A DNA stretch of 64,000 bases, from the NCBI GenBank assembly GCA_035502775.1, contig DATJUB010000058.1, forward strand, positions 1-64,000, read 5' to 3'. The notes under the pieces are model-generated. The model was not told the origin of the DNA and ran no database searches. It saw only the letters and a program-made list of their open reading frames with translations. Within the stretch, counting starts at the first letter, position 1. Every line of letters starts with the position of its first letter. Source of the DNA: 67-14 sp035502775. GTDB lineage: Bacteria; Actinomycetota; Thermoleophilia; Solirubrobacterales; 70-9. The translations under genes and the position numbers were made by a program. This document shows, piece after piece, positions 1-10,324 of this stretch.

Positions 1-47
1 GTGCCGATCGTCTCCACCCCGGGCTCTTCGTGCGGAATACTTGTCCG

Positions 48-482
48 ATGGTTCCGTCAACCCAATCGCGGCAGCTGATCCGGGCCAAGGACCTGGCCAA
101 CGCGAGATACGCCGAACCGCTCGGCGTCGAGGACATGGCCCGGGCCGCCAACCTCTCGCGGGCCCATTTCAGCGAGCGGTTCAAGAAGGCGTTCGGAATC
201 TCGCCGCATGCCTACCTGCTGATCCGCCGGCTCGAACGGGCGGCCACGCTGCTCCGCAACACCGACCAGTCGGTCGCGTACATCTGCGTCTCGGTCGGCC
301 TGAGCAGCGTCGGCTCATTCACCACCAGCTTCAAACGGACCTACGGCATGACTCCGACCGAGTACCGAGCCGAACATCCGCCCGCCGCCGCCCACGCCCG
401 GGTTCCGGCCTGCGTCTACCGGAACTATGCGCGTCCGCAACACCGGACGTTTCGAGAAGACAGACCGAACACCTCGCCGTAG
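48..482 (+). CDS. AraC-family DNA-binding protein (HTH domain only)
   Basis: A 144-residue protein made almost entirely of the AraC-type double helix-turn-helix. The first helix-turn-helix contains SRAHFSERFKKAFGISP and the second SSVGSFTTSFKRTYGMTP, both typical of the family. No ligand-binding domain is present, as in short AraC proteins. The ATG at 48 is chosen because RQLIRAKDLANARY right after it is where such proteins normally begin; a GTG at 30 is also possible, and the frame stays open to the left edge, so a longer N-terminus outside the window cannot be excluded. A VOC-family gene follows 42 nt downstream on the same strand, and the pair may be one operon. Target genes are unknown. 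Confidence 0.85.
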   Translation: MVPSTQSRQLIRAKDLANARYAEPLGVEDMARAANLSRAHFSERFKKAFGISPHAYLLIRRLERAATLLRNTDQSVAYICVSVGLSSVGSFTTSFKRTYGMTPTEYRAEHPPAAAHARVPACVYRNYARPQHRTFREDRPNTSP

Positions 483-524
483 CATCGCTCCACATCGTCA
501 ATACGACATTTTCAGGAGAAAGAG

Positions 525-959
525 ATGATCAACCTTGGATCAACGCAACTGTGGGTTCGCGACCAGGACGAAGCGGTCGAGTTCTGGACCAAGAAGGTGG
601 GTTTGGAGTTGCGTTCCGATGTCACCCTCTCGGAGCTCGGAGATTTCCGCTGGGTCACGGTCGCCCCGGCCGGTGGTTCCGTGGACATCGTCCTCATGGC
701 CATTCCGGGAGAGCCGATCATGAGCGCCCAGGACAAGGGCATGGTCGAAGAACTGATGTCGAAGGGCTTCGCCGGCACGGTCTTCCTCACCACCGACGAC
801 TGCCAGGCCTCCTATGAGGAGCTGAAGGCCCGCGGGGTCGAGTTCACCGAGGCCCCGGAGGACCGTCCGTACGGGATCGACGCCGGCTTCCGCGATCCCT
901 CCGGCAACTCCGCCCGCCTCACCCAGGTCAAGGAGATCGCCGGCCTGGTCACCGGCTGA
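525..959 (+). CDS. VOC (glyoxalase/bleomycin-resistance) family protein
   Basis: A 144-residue single-copy vicinal-oxygen-chelate protein. It opens with INLGSTQLWVRDQDEAVEFW, the usual first beta strand and helix, and ends with a YGIDAGFRDPSGNSARL stretch, where FRDPSGN is the family's characteristic C-terminal turn. Metal ligands are only partly recognisable, so the substrate and even catalysis are uncertain. AGGAG at 514-518, six bases before the ATG, fixes the start. It lies behind an AraC-type gene that may control it; a strong hairpin follows its stop. Confidence 0.88.
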   Translation: MINLGSTQLWVRDQDEAVEFWTKKVGLELRSDVTLSELGDFRWVTVAPAGGSVDIVLMAIPGEPIMSAQDKGMVEELMSKGFAGTVFLTTDDCQASYEELKARGVEFTEAPEDRPYGIDAGFRDPSGNSARLTQVKEIAGLVTG

Positions 960-985
960 ACCCCACCCGACTCGAGCGGCGCGAA

Positions 986-1017
986 CGGAAGGACCGCGAG
1001 CCATCGCGGTCCTTCCG
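986..1017. terminator. bidirectional hairpin between convergent genes
   Basis: Perfect 14-bp arms (left arm CGGAAGGACCGCGA) enclose a four-base loop, GCCA. It sits between the convergent 3' ends of the VOC gene and the hydroxyacyl-CoA dehydrogenase gene. There is no long T-run, as is common in high-GC actinobacteria. Confidence 0.7.
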
Positions 1018-1031
1018 GCTCACGCCGTGCC

Positions 1032-1931
1032 TCAGACCTTGGCCCCGTTCTCGTACTTGTAGAAACCCCGCCCGGACTTGCGGCCGAAACGTCCCGAGGC
1101 GACCATGCGCTTCAGGATCGGCGGCGGCGCGTACTCGTCCCGCTTGAACTCCTCGTAGAGCGAGTCACAGACGCTGTAGAGCACGTCGAGACCGATGAAG
1201 TCGCAGAGCTCGAGCGGCCCCATCGGGTGTCCGCAGCCGAGCCGCATTCCCTCGTCGATGTCCTCGGGTGTGGCGAACTCCTCCTCGTACATCCGCACCC
1301 CGGCCATCAGGTAGGGCACCAGCAGCATGTTGACCACGAAACCGGAGCGGTCCTTGGTCTCGATCGGCCGTTTGCCGATCGTCGCGCAGAAGCGACGGGC
1401 GGACTCGATCGTCGCCTCGGAGCTGTCCAGCGCGACCACGATCTCGACCAGCTTCATCACCGGCACCGGCGCGAAGAAGTGGAGGCCGCAAACCCGTTCC
1501 GGATGCTTGAAGGTCCCGGCCAGCTCGGCGATCGGGATCGATGAGGTGTTGGAGGCGACGATCGCCTCCGGGGATACGACCTTCTCGATCTCGCCCATCA
1601 CGCGAAGCTTCAGCTCGAGATCCTCGGGAACGACCTCGATCACGAGATCGGCCTCGGAGATCCCGGAGAGATGCTCGGCGATCGTGATGCGGGCGAGCGT
1701 GTCGTCCATCGCCTGCTGATCCATCTTGCCGCCCTTCACCGCTCGGGCGAGGGACTTGCCGATCCGGTCGGTGACTCCGGGCCGGCGTTCGGGATCGGAC
1801 TCGAAGACGATCACCGGGACTCCGGCGACGGCCGTGGATTCGGCGATTCCCGAACCCATGAAGCCTCCGCCGACTACGGCGACGGTCTTGATTTCTGTTT
1901 GCGTGGCGGACTGCGAATCGGTGTTGCTCAT
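1032..1931 (-). CDS. 3-hydroxybutyryl-CoA dehydrogenase family protein
   Basis: A 299-residue NAD-dependent 3-hydroxyacyl-CoA dehydrogenase, the usual length for stand-alone bacterial enzymes. The Rossmann motif GGGFMGSGIAE lies near residues 21-31, SNTSSIPIAELA near 127-138, and the catalytic His region HFFAPVPVMKLVE follows directly. The C-terminal helical domain with RLGCGHPMGPLELCDFIGLD is complete. It would interconvert 3-hydroxyacyl-CoA and 3-ketoacyl-CoA in fatty-acid or butyrate/PHB metabolism. It is a single gene, divergent from the response-regulator gene; no strong ribosome site is visible, only AAAG 9 nt before the ATG. Confidence 0.92.
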   Translation of the reverse strand: MSNTDSQSATQTEIKTVAVVGGGFMGSGIAESTAVAGVPVIVFESDPERRPGVTDRIGKSLARAVKGGKMDQQAMDDTLARITIAEHLSGISEADLVIEVVPEDLELKLRVMGEIEKVVSPEAIVASNTSSIPIAELAGTFKHPERVCGLHFFAPVPVMKLVEIVVALDSSEATIESARRFCATIGKRPIETKDRSGFVVNMLLVPYLMAGVRMYEEEFATPEDIDEGMRLGCGHPMGPLELCDFIGLDVLYSVCDSLYEEFKRDEYAPPPILKRMVASGRFGRKSGRGFYKYENGAKV

Positions 1932-2028
1932 TGTCCAAGCTTTCGGTGATGGTTTCTCGGTTCAGCCTCCATGCTGTCAGGTGGCCGTCTCTTTCTCCAC
2001 ATCAGCCCCCCGATCGGCGGGATCCGAC

Positions 2029-2034
2029 TACGCT
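2029..2034 (+). promoter_or_regulatory. leaderless -10 (TACGCT) of the response-regulator gene
   Basis: TACGCT ends six bases before the ATG at 2041, and no Shine-Dalgarno sequence lies between them, so transcription should begin at the start codon. Confidence 0.55.
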
Positions 2035-2040
2035 CGTGCG

Positions 2041-2697
2041 ATGACTCCGATCCGTGTTCTGATCGCCGAGGACCAGGCTCTGCTGCGGGCCGGCCTGGAG
2101 CAGATCCTCGGTGAGGCGGGCTTCGACGTCGTCGCCCGCACCGGAGATGCCGAGGACCTGCTGAGGAAGGCTCGGGCCCACCGACCGGACGTGGCGATCG
2201 TCGACGTCCAGATGCCGCCCGGCAACACCGACGACGGGCTGCGCGCCGCGATCACGATCCGTGCCGAGCTGCCCGAGACCGGAGTGCTCGTGCTCTCCCA
2301 GTTCCTCGAGGTGCGCTACGCGCTCGACCTGGTCGGGGATGACGCCGACGGGGTCGGCTATCTGCTGAAGGACCGGGTGGTTGACGTCGAATCGTTCATC
2401 GCTTCGGTCAGGCGGGTCGCCTCCGGTGGATCCTCGATGGACCCCGAGGTCGTCGCCCGCCTGGTCGGCCGTCACCGCGACGACGATCCGATCGAGACGC
2501 TGACCGCGAAGGAAACCGAGGTCCTGTCCCTGATGGCCGAGGGCCGCTCGAACCTCGGGATCGCCGAGGCCCTGAGCGTGAGCACCGCGGCCGTGGAGAA
2601 ACACTCGACCCGCATCTTCCGCAAGCTCGGGCTCGGCACCGAGCCGACCGAACACCGCCGGGTGCTGGCCGTGCTCCGGTTTCTGCGCTCCGGCTGA
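2041..2697 (+). CDS. NarL/LuxR-type response regulator
   Basis: A 218-residue two-component response regulator. The receiver domain (about 1-125) has the acidic pair in LIAEDQALLRAG, the phospho-acceptor Asp in VAIVDVQMPP and the conserved Lys in YLLKDRV. A LuxR-type helix-turn-helix fills the C-terminus with LTAKETEVLSLMAEGRSNLG and AAVEKHSTRIFRKLGL. The start at 2041 matches the receiver's first strand; the frame stays open upstream, but that part has no family resemblance. It converges with the sensor kinase gene 2713-3786 (15 nt between stops), its presumed partner. Confidence 0.92.
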   Translation: MTPIRVLIAEDQALLRAGLEQILGEAGFDVVARTGDAEDLLRKARAHRPDVAIVDVQMPPGNTDDGLRAAITIRAELPETGVLVLSQFLEVRYALDLVGDDADGVGYLLKDRVVDVESFIASVRRVASGGSSMDPEVVARLVGRHRDDDPIETLTAKETEVLSLMAEGRSNLGIAEALSVSTAAVEKHSTRIFRKLGLGTEPTEHRRVLAVLRFLRSG

Positions 2698-2712
2698 GAG
2701 CCCGGCACGGCC

Positions 2713-3786
2713 TCAGAGCGGGATCGCGGCCGTGACCCGGCTGCCCTGTCCGGGCTCGCCCCGGAACTCGATCCGCCCGCCGAGGGCATCGACCCGGTCG
2801 GCCATGCCGGGAAGTCCCATGCCCTCGGCCGCGGCGATCTCACCGGAGCCGTCGTCGGCGACGCTCACGATCAGCTCCTCCCCGTTCCCGGCCAGCTCGA
2901 CCTCGACCTCGGCCAGGCTCGCCCCGGCGTGTTTCTCGACGTTGTTCAACGCCTCCGCGACGAGGAAGTAGGCCGCCGTCTCGACCTCCGGATCGAAACG
3001 GCGCTCGGCGACCCGCAGGCGAACCGGCACCGAACAGCGGGAGGCCAGACTGTCGAGCCCGGCGGCGAGTCCACGGGACTGCAGCACGACGGGATGGACC
3101 CCCGCCGCGAGCTCACGCAGCTCGGCCATCGATTCGCGGATCCTCTCGGCGGCGAGCCCGAAGGCCTCGGGCACCTCGGCGCCATCGCGCAGCTCCAGTT
3201 CGGCCATTCCTTCCCGGATCAGCATCGCCGCGTTCAGGAGCTGCTGCTGCGCTCCGTCGTGAAGGTCCCGGACGATCCGGCGCCGGGCCTCGTCGGTGGC
3301 CGCGATCACCCGCCTGCGCGAGGCGTCGAGCTCGGCCGAGCGGGCCTGCTCGGCGGCGCGGCGGCGTTCCGAGGCCTCCAGTTCACGGCGCTCGGTGATG
3401 TCCCTGAACGCGACCACGGCTCCCCAGCCCGACTCGAGCCGAAACGCGGCCGAGGAGTAGGACACGGGCACCATCGATCCGTCGGCCCGCACGAACCAGT
3501 CCTCCTCCACCCGGACCGTGCCGCCGTTTCTGAGCGGTTCCAGCAGCGGACACTCCTCCTCCGGGAACGGGCTCCCATCGGGCCGGTGATGGTGGATCGT
3601 CTGGTGGCTGGGACGTCCCAGCAGATCCATCTCCGATTCGAACCCGAGCAGTGACACCGCGGCCGGGTTCGCGAACTGGATCAGCCCGGTCGAATCGACC
3701 ATGTAGATCGGATCGGCGACCGAGGCGAGCAGCGCTTCGAAGCGCCCGGTGCCCCGCGTCTCGTCCGAGGAGGAACTGGGATCCAT
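2713..3786 (-). CDS. PAS-domain sensor histidine kinase (HisKA_3 type)
   Basis: A 357-residue soluble kinase with no membrane segment. A PAS domain fills about residues 15-130 (SVADPIYMVDSTGLIQFANP, later GWGAVVAFRDITERRELE). The dimerisation helix carries the phospho-accepting His in RRIVRDLHDGAQQQLL, typical of kinases that pair with NarL-type regulators. The ATPase domain has the N-box EALNNVEKHAG and the glycine boxes VSVADDGSG and GMGLPGMADRVDALGG. The ATG at 3786 is chosen over one 17 codons upstream because a TATGGT hexamer lies just before it. The signal could be redox, light or a small molecule; no cofactor ligand is evident in the PAS domain. Confidence 0.9.
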   Translation of the reverse strand: MDPSSSSDETRGTGRFEALLASVADPIYMVDSTGLIQFANPAAVSLLGFESEMDLLGRPSHQTIHHHRPDGSPFPEEECPLLEPLRNGGTVRVEEDWFVRADGSMVPVSYSSAAFRLESGWGAVVAFRDITERRELEASERRRAAEQARSAELDASRRRVIAATDEARRRIVRDLHDGAQQQLLNAAMLIREGMAELELRDGAEVPEAFGLAAERIRESMAELRELAAGVHPVVLQSRGLAAGLDSLASRCSVPVRLRVAERRFDPEVETAAYFLVAEALNNVEKHAGASLAEVEVELAGNGEELIVSVADDGSGEIAAAEGMGLPGMADRVDALGGRIEFRGEPGQGSRVTAAIPL

Positions 3787-3792
3787 GGGAAC

Positions 3793-3798
3793 ACCATA
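3793..3798 (-). promoter_or_regulatory. leaderless -10 (TATGGT) of the kinase gene
   Basis: TATGGT on the minus strand ends six bases before the ATG at 3786, with no Shine-Dalgarno sequence. It selects this ATG over the upstream one. Confidence 0.5.
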
Positions 3799-3896
3799 GG
3801 GCCCGGCCGGACGCCGCAAATGTCCGGCTAACCCCACCTTCGGACCGCCGTTCCGGGTCTACCCTTGATCTATCTCCAACCGACCCAGGAGCAGCA

Positions 3897-4223
3897 ATGA
3901 AGACCGCGACCGATGAGAACATCACCCACTCCGTTCCCAAGGGCTCGTACGAGGCCGGCGACCGGGTGCGGCTTCCCGAGGGTGCTGAGGGTCCGTTCGT
4001 CGTGTTCGTCAACGGCATCGACCAGGATCCCGACACCGCCTACTCGGTGGTCGGGGACGAGATCGTGTTCAGCCGCCAGATCCTGAAAGAGAAGGTCAGT
4101 CCGGGCCGCTGGCTGGCGATGTCCCTGGGACTGTTCGGCACCTACTACAAGAACGAGACGATCGACGTCCAGTTCTTCCGTGACGGACAGATCGAGCTCG
4201 CCCCGGACCTCGAGGTCCGGTAA
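3897..4223 (+). CDS. hypothetical protein, 108 aa
   Basis: I do not recognise the family. The protein is acidic, with a basic amphipathic stretch followed by the hydrophobic segment WLAMSLGLFGTYY near residues 73-85, and beta-strand-like patterns such as GPFVVFVNGIDQDPDTAYSV. No signal peptide or cysteines are present. AGGAG at 3887-3891, five bases before the ATG, supports the start. It is a single gene, divergent from the kinase and convergent with the SUMF1-type gene; an apex-conserved hairpin follows it. Confidence 0.7.
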   Translation: MKTATDENITHSVPKGSYEAGDRVRLPEGAEGPFVVFVNGIDQDPDTAYSVVGDEIVFSRQILKEKVSPGRWLAMSLGLFGTYYKNETIDVQFFRDGQIELAPDLEVR

Positions 4224-4248
4224 GGGGCATCCACCAACTCGGACCGGC

Positions 4249-4297
4249 CAACCAATCGGGTTCGTACCGAGTATTTCGGCAAGAACCCGATTGGTTG
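4249..4297. repeat. 49-bp intergenic palindrome with GTATTTCG apex
   Basis: Perfect 15-bp arms (left arm CAACCAATCGGGTTC) surround a 19-base apex containing a small CCGA/TCGG stem around GTATT. It lies between convergent genes, so it could terminate transcription. Its apex resembles the CTATTT apex of the 45-bp palindromes elsewhere in the window, offset by one base. Confidence 0.75.
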
Positions 4298-4313
4298 CCT
4301 CTGAGATCGATCC

Positions 4314-5597
4314 TTACTTCTTGACGGTCAGGTTTCCGATCACGCCGATCCTGATTCCGAGCCAGGGATAGGTCCTCGCGAAGGCGAAGTTGTCCTGCGG
4401 ATTGAGCCCCACCGCGGAGGGCCACATCTGGTAGGCGGTCGAGTTGGAGATGCCGCCGTGGAGGCGCCTCCAGACCCGCCCCTTCTCACCGGGACGCTTC
4501 GAGGGCGGCAGCGTGATCGTGTCGGTCCACTCGACCGCGTTGCCGCCCTGGTCCAGGGTGCCCCATGGTGAGGGCGTCTTGGCTCCGCCGACCGTGGCGA
4601 GGCCGCCCATGTAGATCTTGGAATACGCGTCGGCCGGGATCCTGAACGGGTTGACCGTCGAGCAGGTGGAACTGGTGAGCTGCGCGATCGCGGGGCACCA
4701 GTTGGGGGTCGGCCCGCTGGACGGCTTGAATCCGGCGACCGGCTGGTCCGCCGAGTTGGCGACCTTGCCGGTGTCGAAGTCGAGCACGGTCGGGTTCGGC
4801 GCGTCGGCCTGACCGTCCCCGAAGGTTCCCTCGTTGGTCGGGTATTTCCAGTACGAGTACTTGCCGCCGCCGTCCGGATCGAAATAGGCCGCCTTGACCC
4901 ACTCGTCCTGGCTCGGAACGACGAAGCCCTTATTCGCGGTGCGCTTCGTCTTCTTGTTGCTCATGTCGTACATGCCGCGATCGGAATTGCGGGAGAGCTT
5001 GACCTTGTAGCTCGTGACCTCGACGCCGTACGCGGTGCTGGTCTTCTTCGAAAGCAGCTTGCCGTTGTCGAGCGAGTTGGCGAACCGGGCGGCCGACAGG
5101 AAGGTGGCGAATCCGTAGGGCTTGCCGGCCCACTGCTTCGAGGCGACCGAGTAGTGCCTGCCCGCCGGGGCCTTCCTGCGATGGTTGACCGAGCCGTACT
5201 CCGGCCAGCGCTTCGAGCTCTGGGTCCGCGCATACATCCGGTCCTTGTTCTTGCCGGAGGGATCGGTCGTGTTGAGGAACTTGACCCAGTCGCCGACCGT
5301 CGTCTCGAGCTGGCCGATCTCGTACCTGTAGTCCACCCCGCCGATCGTCTGGCAGCCCTGCTTGGAGGAGGGCGCGTCGGCGCAGGACTGGTAGATGGCG
5401 TCAGTGAAGGGCACGACCCCGACCGAGGGATTGCCCACCGATCCGACCGAGACCGTCTTGACCGTCACGGTCTGGCGCTGCGCCGCGTCGGCGGCAGGCG
5501 GCCCCGGCAGGAGCAGCGCAGCGGCGCCGAGGAGCAGGACCAAGGCCCACGGAGCCCGCCTTTCCCATCGAGATTCAGGAGAGTGAAGATCGAGCAT
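4314..5597 (-). CDS. secreted SUMF1 (formylglycine-generating-enzyme fold) protein
   Basis: A 427-residue exported protein. The N-terminus has an Arg-rich start then WALVLLLGAAALLLPGPPAA, a signal peptide ending near ADA-AQR. The SUMF1 fold shows as YEIGQLETTVGDWVKFLN, VPSQDEWVKAAYFDP, YWKYPTNEG, WGTLDQGGNAVEWTDT and WRRLHGGIS. The C-terminal cysteine pair used by true formylglycine-generating enzymes is not visible, so sulfatase activation is unlikely; a binding or structural role fits better. The ATG at 5597 is preferred because the signal peptide follows it. TTGAAC and TAGGTT, 18 bases apart in the region 5648-5688, may form its promoter. Confidence 0.82.
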   Translation of the reverse strand: MLDLHSPESRWERRAPWALVLLLGAAALLLPGPPAADAAQRQTVTVKTVSVGSVGNPSVGVVPFTDAIYQSCADAPSSKQGCQTIGGVDYRYEIGQLETTVGDWVKFLNTTDPSGKNKDRMYARTQSSKRWPEYGSVNHRRKAPAGRHYSVASKQWAGKPYGFATFLSAARFANSLDNGKLLSKKTSTAYGVEVTSYKVKLSRNSDRGMYDMSNKKTKRTANKGFVVPSQDEWVKAAYFDPDGGGKYSYWKYPTNEGTFGDGQADAPNPTVLDFDTGKVANSADQPVAGFKPSSGPTPNWCPAIAQLTSSTCSTVNPFRIPADAYSKIYMGGLATVGGAKTPSPWGTLDQGGNAVEWTDTITLPPSKRPGEKGRVWRRLHGGISNSTAYQMWPSAVGLNPQDNFAFARTYPWLGIRIGVIGNLTVKK

Positions 5598-5757
5598 TTG
5601 ATGCCTTCCACGAGTTGGTTGAGGTACGCCGACGGGCTTCCCGGCAACGCCTACCGCCAACCTATCCGACTTGTTGACACCTGTTCAATAAAGTTTCGGG
5701 CTGAAACACGCCGACCGGTCACACCGGCGCTTTTTCGCTTTCGGTGTCGAAGACGCA

Positions 5758-5763
5758 TAGGCT
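5758..5763 (+). promoter_or_regulatory. leaderless -10 (TAGGCT) of the GFA gene
   Basis: TAGGCT ends six bases before the ATG at 5770; no ribosome-binding sequence is present. Confidence 0.55.
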
Positions 5764-5769
5764 CGTCCC

Positions 5770-6240
5770 ATGGAGAGCTCAGGCGATTCACCAGACGACC
5801 AGACCTTCGAACGGCTCACCGGAGGATGCATGTGCGGCGCGGTCAAGTTCGAGCTGGACGCGCCACTCTTCGGAGCCGCGTTCTGCTGGTGCAAGCGCTG
5901 CCAGCGCCGGACCGGCACCGCCTTTTCGACCACCGCGCTGACCCGGCCCGGTTCGTTCAACATCACCGAGGGTGCCGAGCTGATCGGCACCCACGAACCC
6001 GGGGACGGCGGGTGGAACAAGTCGTTCTGCACCCGCTGCGGCAGCCAGATCCACACGACCAACGCGGACGACCCCGATCTGGTCGCGGTCCGTATGGGCG
6101 CCTTCGACGAAGACCCCGGCGTGCGACCGGGCCTTCACCAGTTCGTCTCCTACGCACCCTCCTGGTACGCGGTGCCGGACGACGGCCTGCCGCGCTTCCC
6201 GGAGCGTCTCGACTGGAATCAGGTCGACGCCGGTTCCTGA
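5770..6240 (+). CDS. GFA (CENP-V/glutathione-dependent formaldehyde-activating) family protein
   Basis: A 156-residue zinc protein of the GFA fold. The zinc-binding cysteines appear in GGCMCGAVKFEL, FCWCKRCQRRTGTAF and SFCTRCGSQIHT, all in the standard order and spacing. Most members, this one included, have no proven substrate; the link to glutathione-formaldehyde adducts holds only for a few. The protein is full length and cytosolic. It is a single gene that converges on the UvrA-like gene with a 12-base gap. Confidence 0.9.
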   Translation: MESSGDSPDDQTFERLTGGCMCGAVKFELDAPLFGAAFCWCKRCQRRTGTAFSTTALTRPGSFNITEGAELIGTHEPGDGGWNKSFCTRCGSQIHTTNADDPDLVAVRMGAFDEDPGVRPGLHQFVSYAPSWYAVPDDGLPRFPERLDWNQVDAGS

Positions 6241-6252
6241 GCCCGGGCCGCG

Positions 6253-8574
<2,322 letters not shown>

Positions 8575-8592
8575 ACGGCCTCCTGATATTGT

Positions 8593-8606
8593 CTTACGCT
8601 GTAAAG
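8593..8606. promoter_or_regulatory. palindromic operator copy 1 (CTTACGCTGTAAAG)
   Basis: Partial palindrome TTAC-GCT-GTAA in the tetR/uvrA-like divergent promoter region. A second copy with the same layout lies exactly 33 bp (three helical turns) to the right, which suggests co-operative TetR binding. Confidence 0.6.
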
Positions 8607-8625
8607 AATTGGTCGAAGAGAATAG

Positions 8626-8639
8626 CTTATGCAGTAAGG
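8626..8639. promoter_or_regulatory. palindromic operator copy 2 (CTTATGCAGTAAGG)
   Basis: Second copy of the CTTAYGCWGTAA element. It overlaps the ribosome site AAGGAG (8636-8641) of the tetR gene, so binding here would repress the regulator itself. Confidence 0.6.
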
Positions 8640-8648
8640 AGATGCTTG

Positions 8649-9437
8649 GTGGCGATATACGCGAGTCAGGGTGACCCCCGCGAGACGATGCTCCTGCTCT
8701 GGCGGAAACCGGCGGATCCCGAGGCGCGAAGCGGCCCCGGGCCCAAGCCCGGGCTGACCATCGACACCGTGGTCGAAGCCGCGATCGAGATCGCCGACGA
8801 GAAAGGCATGGAGGCCCTTTCGATGCGCGCGGTCGGCGAAAGGCTCGACCGAACCGCAATGGCCCTCTACACCTACATCCCCAACAAGAGCGTCCTGATC
8901 GACCTGATGTTCGACCAGGTCCAGGCGGAGATGCCGACCGGCTACGACCTCGGGCGGGGTTGGCGCGCGGCGATCGGCGAATGGGCCGGGGACCTCTGCG
9001 ACTTCTACACCCGCCACCCCTGGGTCCTCCAGGTATCCGAGGCGAGGCCGGTTCTCGGCCCGAACGAGAACGCGGTCTACGAGACGGTCGTTCGCATCCT
9101 GAACGAGACGGGTCTCGAACCAAGGCCCATTCTGCACATCTCCGGCACGCTCTTTCATTTCATCCGCGGGGCGGCACAGACGATCGCCGAGACCCGCAGT
9201 GCCCTGGAGGTGACCGGCGTGTCGGACGAGGAGTGGTGGCATGTGCGCTCCGCGGTCATGCACGAGGTCGCGCCCGACTTCGCCGAACGCTTTCCGCTGA
9301 TCACGGCCTTCGGCGAGCAGGGAGTCTTCGAGCCGATCGAAAGCTCCCTCTCGTACTTCGAGGCGGAGGCGCAGGACACGTTCGACAACGGCCTCGCCCT
9401 GATCCTGGACGGCATCGAGGTGACCCGGACCCGGTAG
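8649..9437 (+). CDS. TetR-family regulator with TetR_C-type ligand domain
   Basis: A 262-residue regulator. The helix-turn-helix lies at about residues 30-75 (TVVEAAIEIADEKGMEALSM, then AVGERLDRTAMALYTYIPNK), in the form typical of tetracycline-repressor-like proteins of Streptomyces drug-resistance loci. The long C-terminal domain (about 80-255) would bind the inducer. The GTG at 8649 lies seven bases after AAGGAG and is preferred; a TTG at 8646 is the alternative. It diverges from the UvrA-like gene with shared operators, so it probably represses that gene and itself until a DNA-binding drug appears. Its stop directly abuts that of the hydrolase gene. Confidence 0.87.
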   Translation: MAIYASQGDPRETMLLLWRKPADPEARSGPGPKPGLTIDTVVEAAIEIADEKGMEALSMRAVGERLDRTAMALYTYIPNKSVLIDLMFDQVQAEMPTGYDLGRGWRAAIGEWAGDLCDFYTRHPWVLQVSEARPVLGPNENAVYETVVRILNETGLEPRPILHISGTLFHFIRGAAQTIAETRSALEVTGVSDEEWWHVRSAVMHEVAPDFAERFPLITAFGEQGVFEPIESSLSYFEAEAQDTFDNGLALILDGIEVTRTR

Positions 9438-10229
9438 TCACGCCCGCACGAACTCCACGACATCCGAGGCGAAAAGCTCGGGTGCCGGCTCGTGATGCTG
9501 ACCTTCGAGCATGGCGAGAGTCGCGTCGGGAAGCTCGGCGGCGAGCGCCCTGCCGACCTCGATCATGAATGGGAAGGTCTCGGTTCCCTCCAGGATCAGG
9601 GTCGGCATCGAGACCTTCGCGACCAGCTCATGCGGCACGGTGCCGCCGTCGGCATCTCCCATCGCGGCGGAATCCCAGGCCAGGCTGCCGGCCATCGCGA
9701 CGTACCCATCCCACGAGGGATCGCGCCTGAGCGCCTCCTGGATCTCTTCGGGCGTTCCGGTCACCGACATGAAAGCGCCGACCGCGTCGGCGTGGCGGCC
9801 CTCGGCGAGGATCGCGGTGAGGTCCCTGTTGAACGCCTTCGCGCCATCCATCTGCGCGGTCTCTCCGTCCGGGGTGTACGGCGGTTCGTGAAGGATCAGC
9901 CGCTCGATGCCGATCCCGGCGGCGCCGGCCCGCAGGGCGAGGCCCGCGCCCGACGAATGCCCGTAGACCGAGGCGGTCCCGCCGACGGCTTCGATCAGCG
10001 CCGCGATGTCCTCGACTTCGCGCGCCGGATCGACCGGCCCGTTGGCGCCACTGTCCCCCCGTCCGCGCCGGTCGAAGTTGATGACCGAGAGCCGGTCCGA
10101 GAGCTCCTCGGCCAGCGGCCTCTGCGCGGCCCGGTCGGTGAGCGCGCCGCCGACCAGGATCAGCGCCGGTCCGTCGCCGCTCACTTCGCAGGCGATCTCG
10201 GTGCCGTCAGCGGATGTGATCCTGTCCAT
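9438..10229 (-). CDS. alpha/beta-fold hydrolase
   Basis: A 263-residue serine hydrolase. The nucleophile elbow is YGHSSGAGLAL near residue 95; the oxyanion strand LILVGGALTDRA and NFDRRGRGDSG are typical of the fold. The acid probably lies in LILEGTETF and the base is the second His of EGQHHEPAPELF near the C-terminus. GGAGGAG just before the ATG at 10229 fixes the start. Substrate unknown; the family includes esterases, haloperoxidase-like enzymes and antibiotic-modifying hydrolases. It is a single gene. Confidence 0.87.
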   Translation of the reverse strand: MDRITSADGTEIACEVSGDGPALILVGGALTDRAAQRPLAEELSDRLSVINFDRRGRGDSGANGPVDPAREVEDIAALIEAVGGTASVYGHSSGAGLALRAGAAGIGIERLILHEPPYTPDGETAQMDGAKAFNRDLTAILAEGRHADAVGAFMSVTGTPEEIQEALRRDPSWDGYVAMAGSLAWDSAAMGDADGGTVPHELVAKVSMPTLILEGTETFPFMIEVGRALAAELPDATLAMLEGQHHEPAPELFASDVVEFVRA

Positions 10230-10324
10230 GATTCTCCTCCGTTCAAGTCGGGTTGGCCGTGGGTCCAGAAGTAAGACCCCGGTCTCCCCCGATTCTCATC
10301 GGTCCGGAGGGTGCCTGCCGGAAT

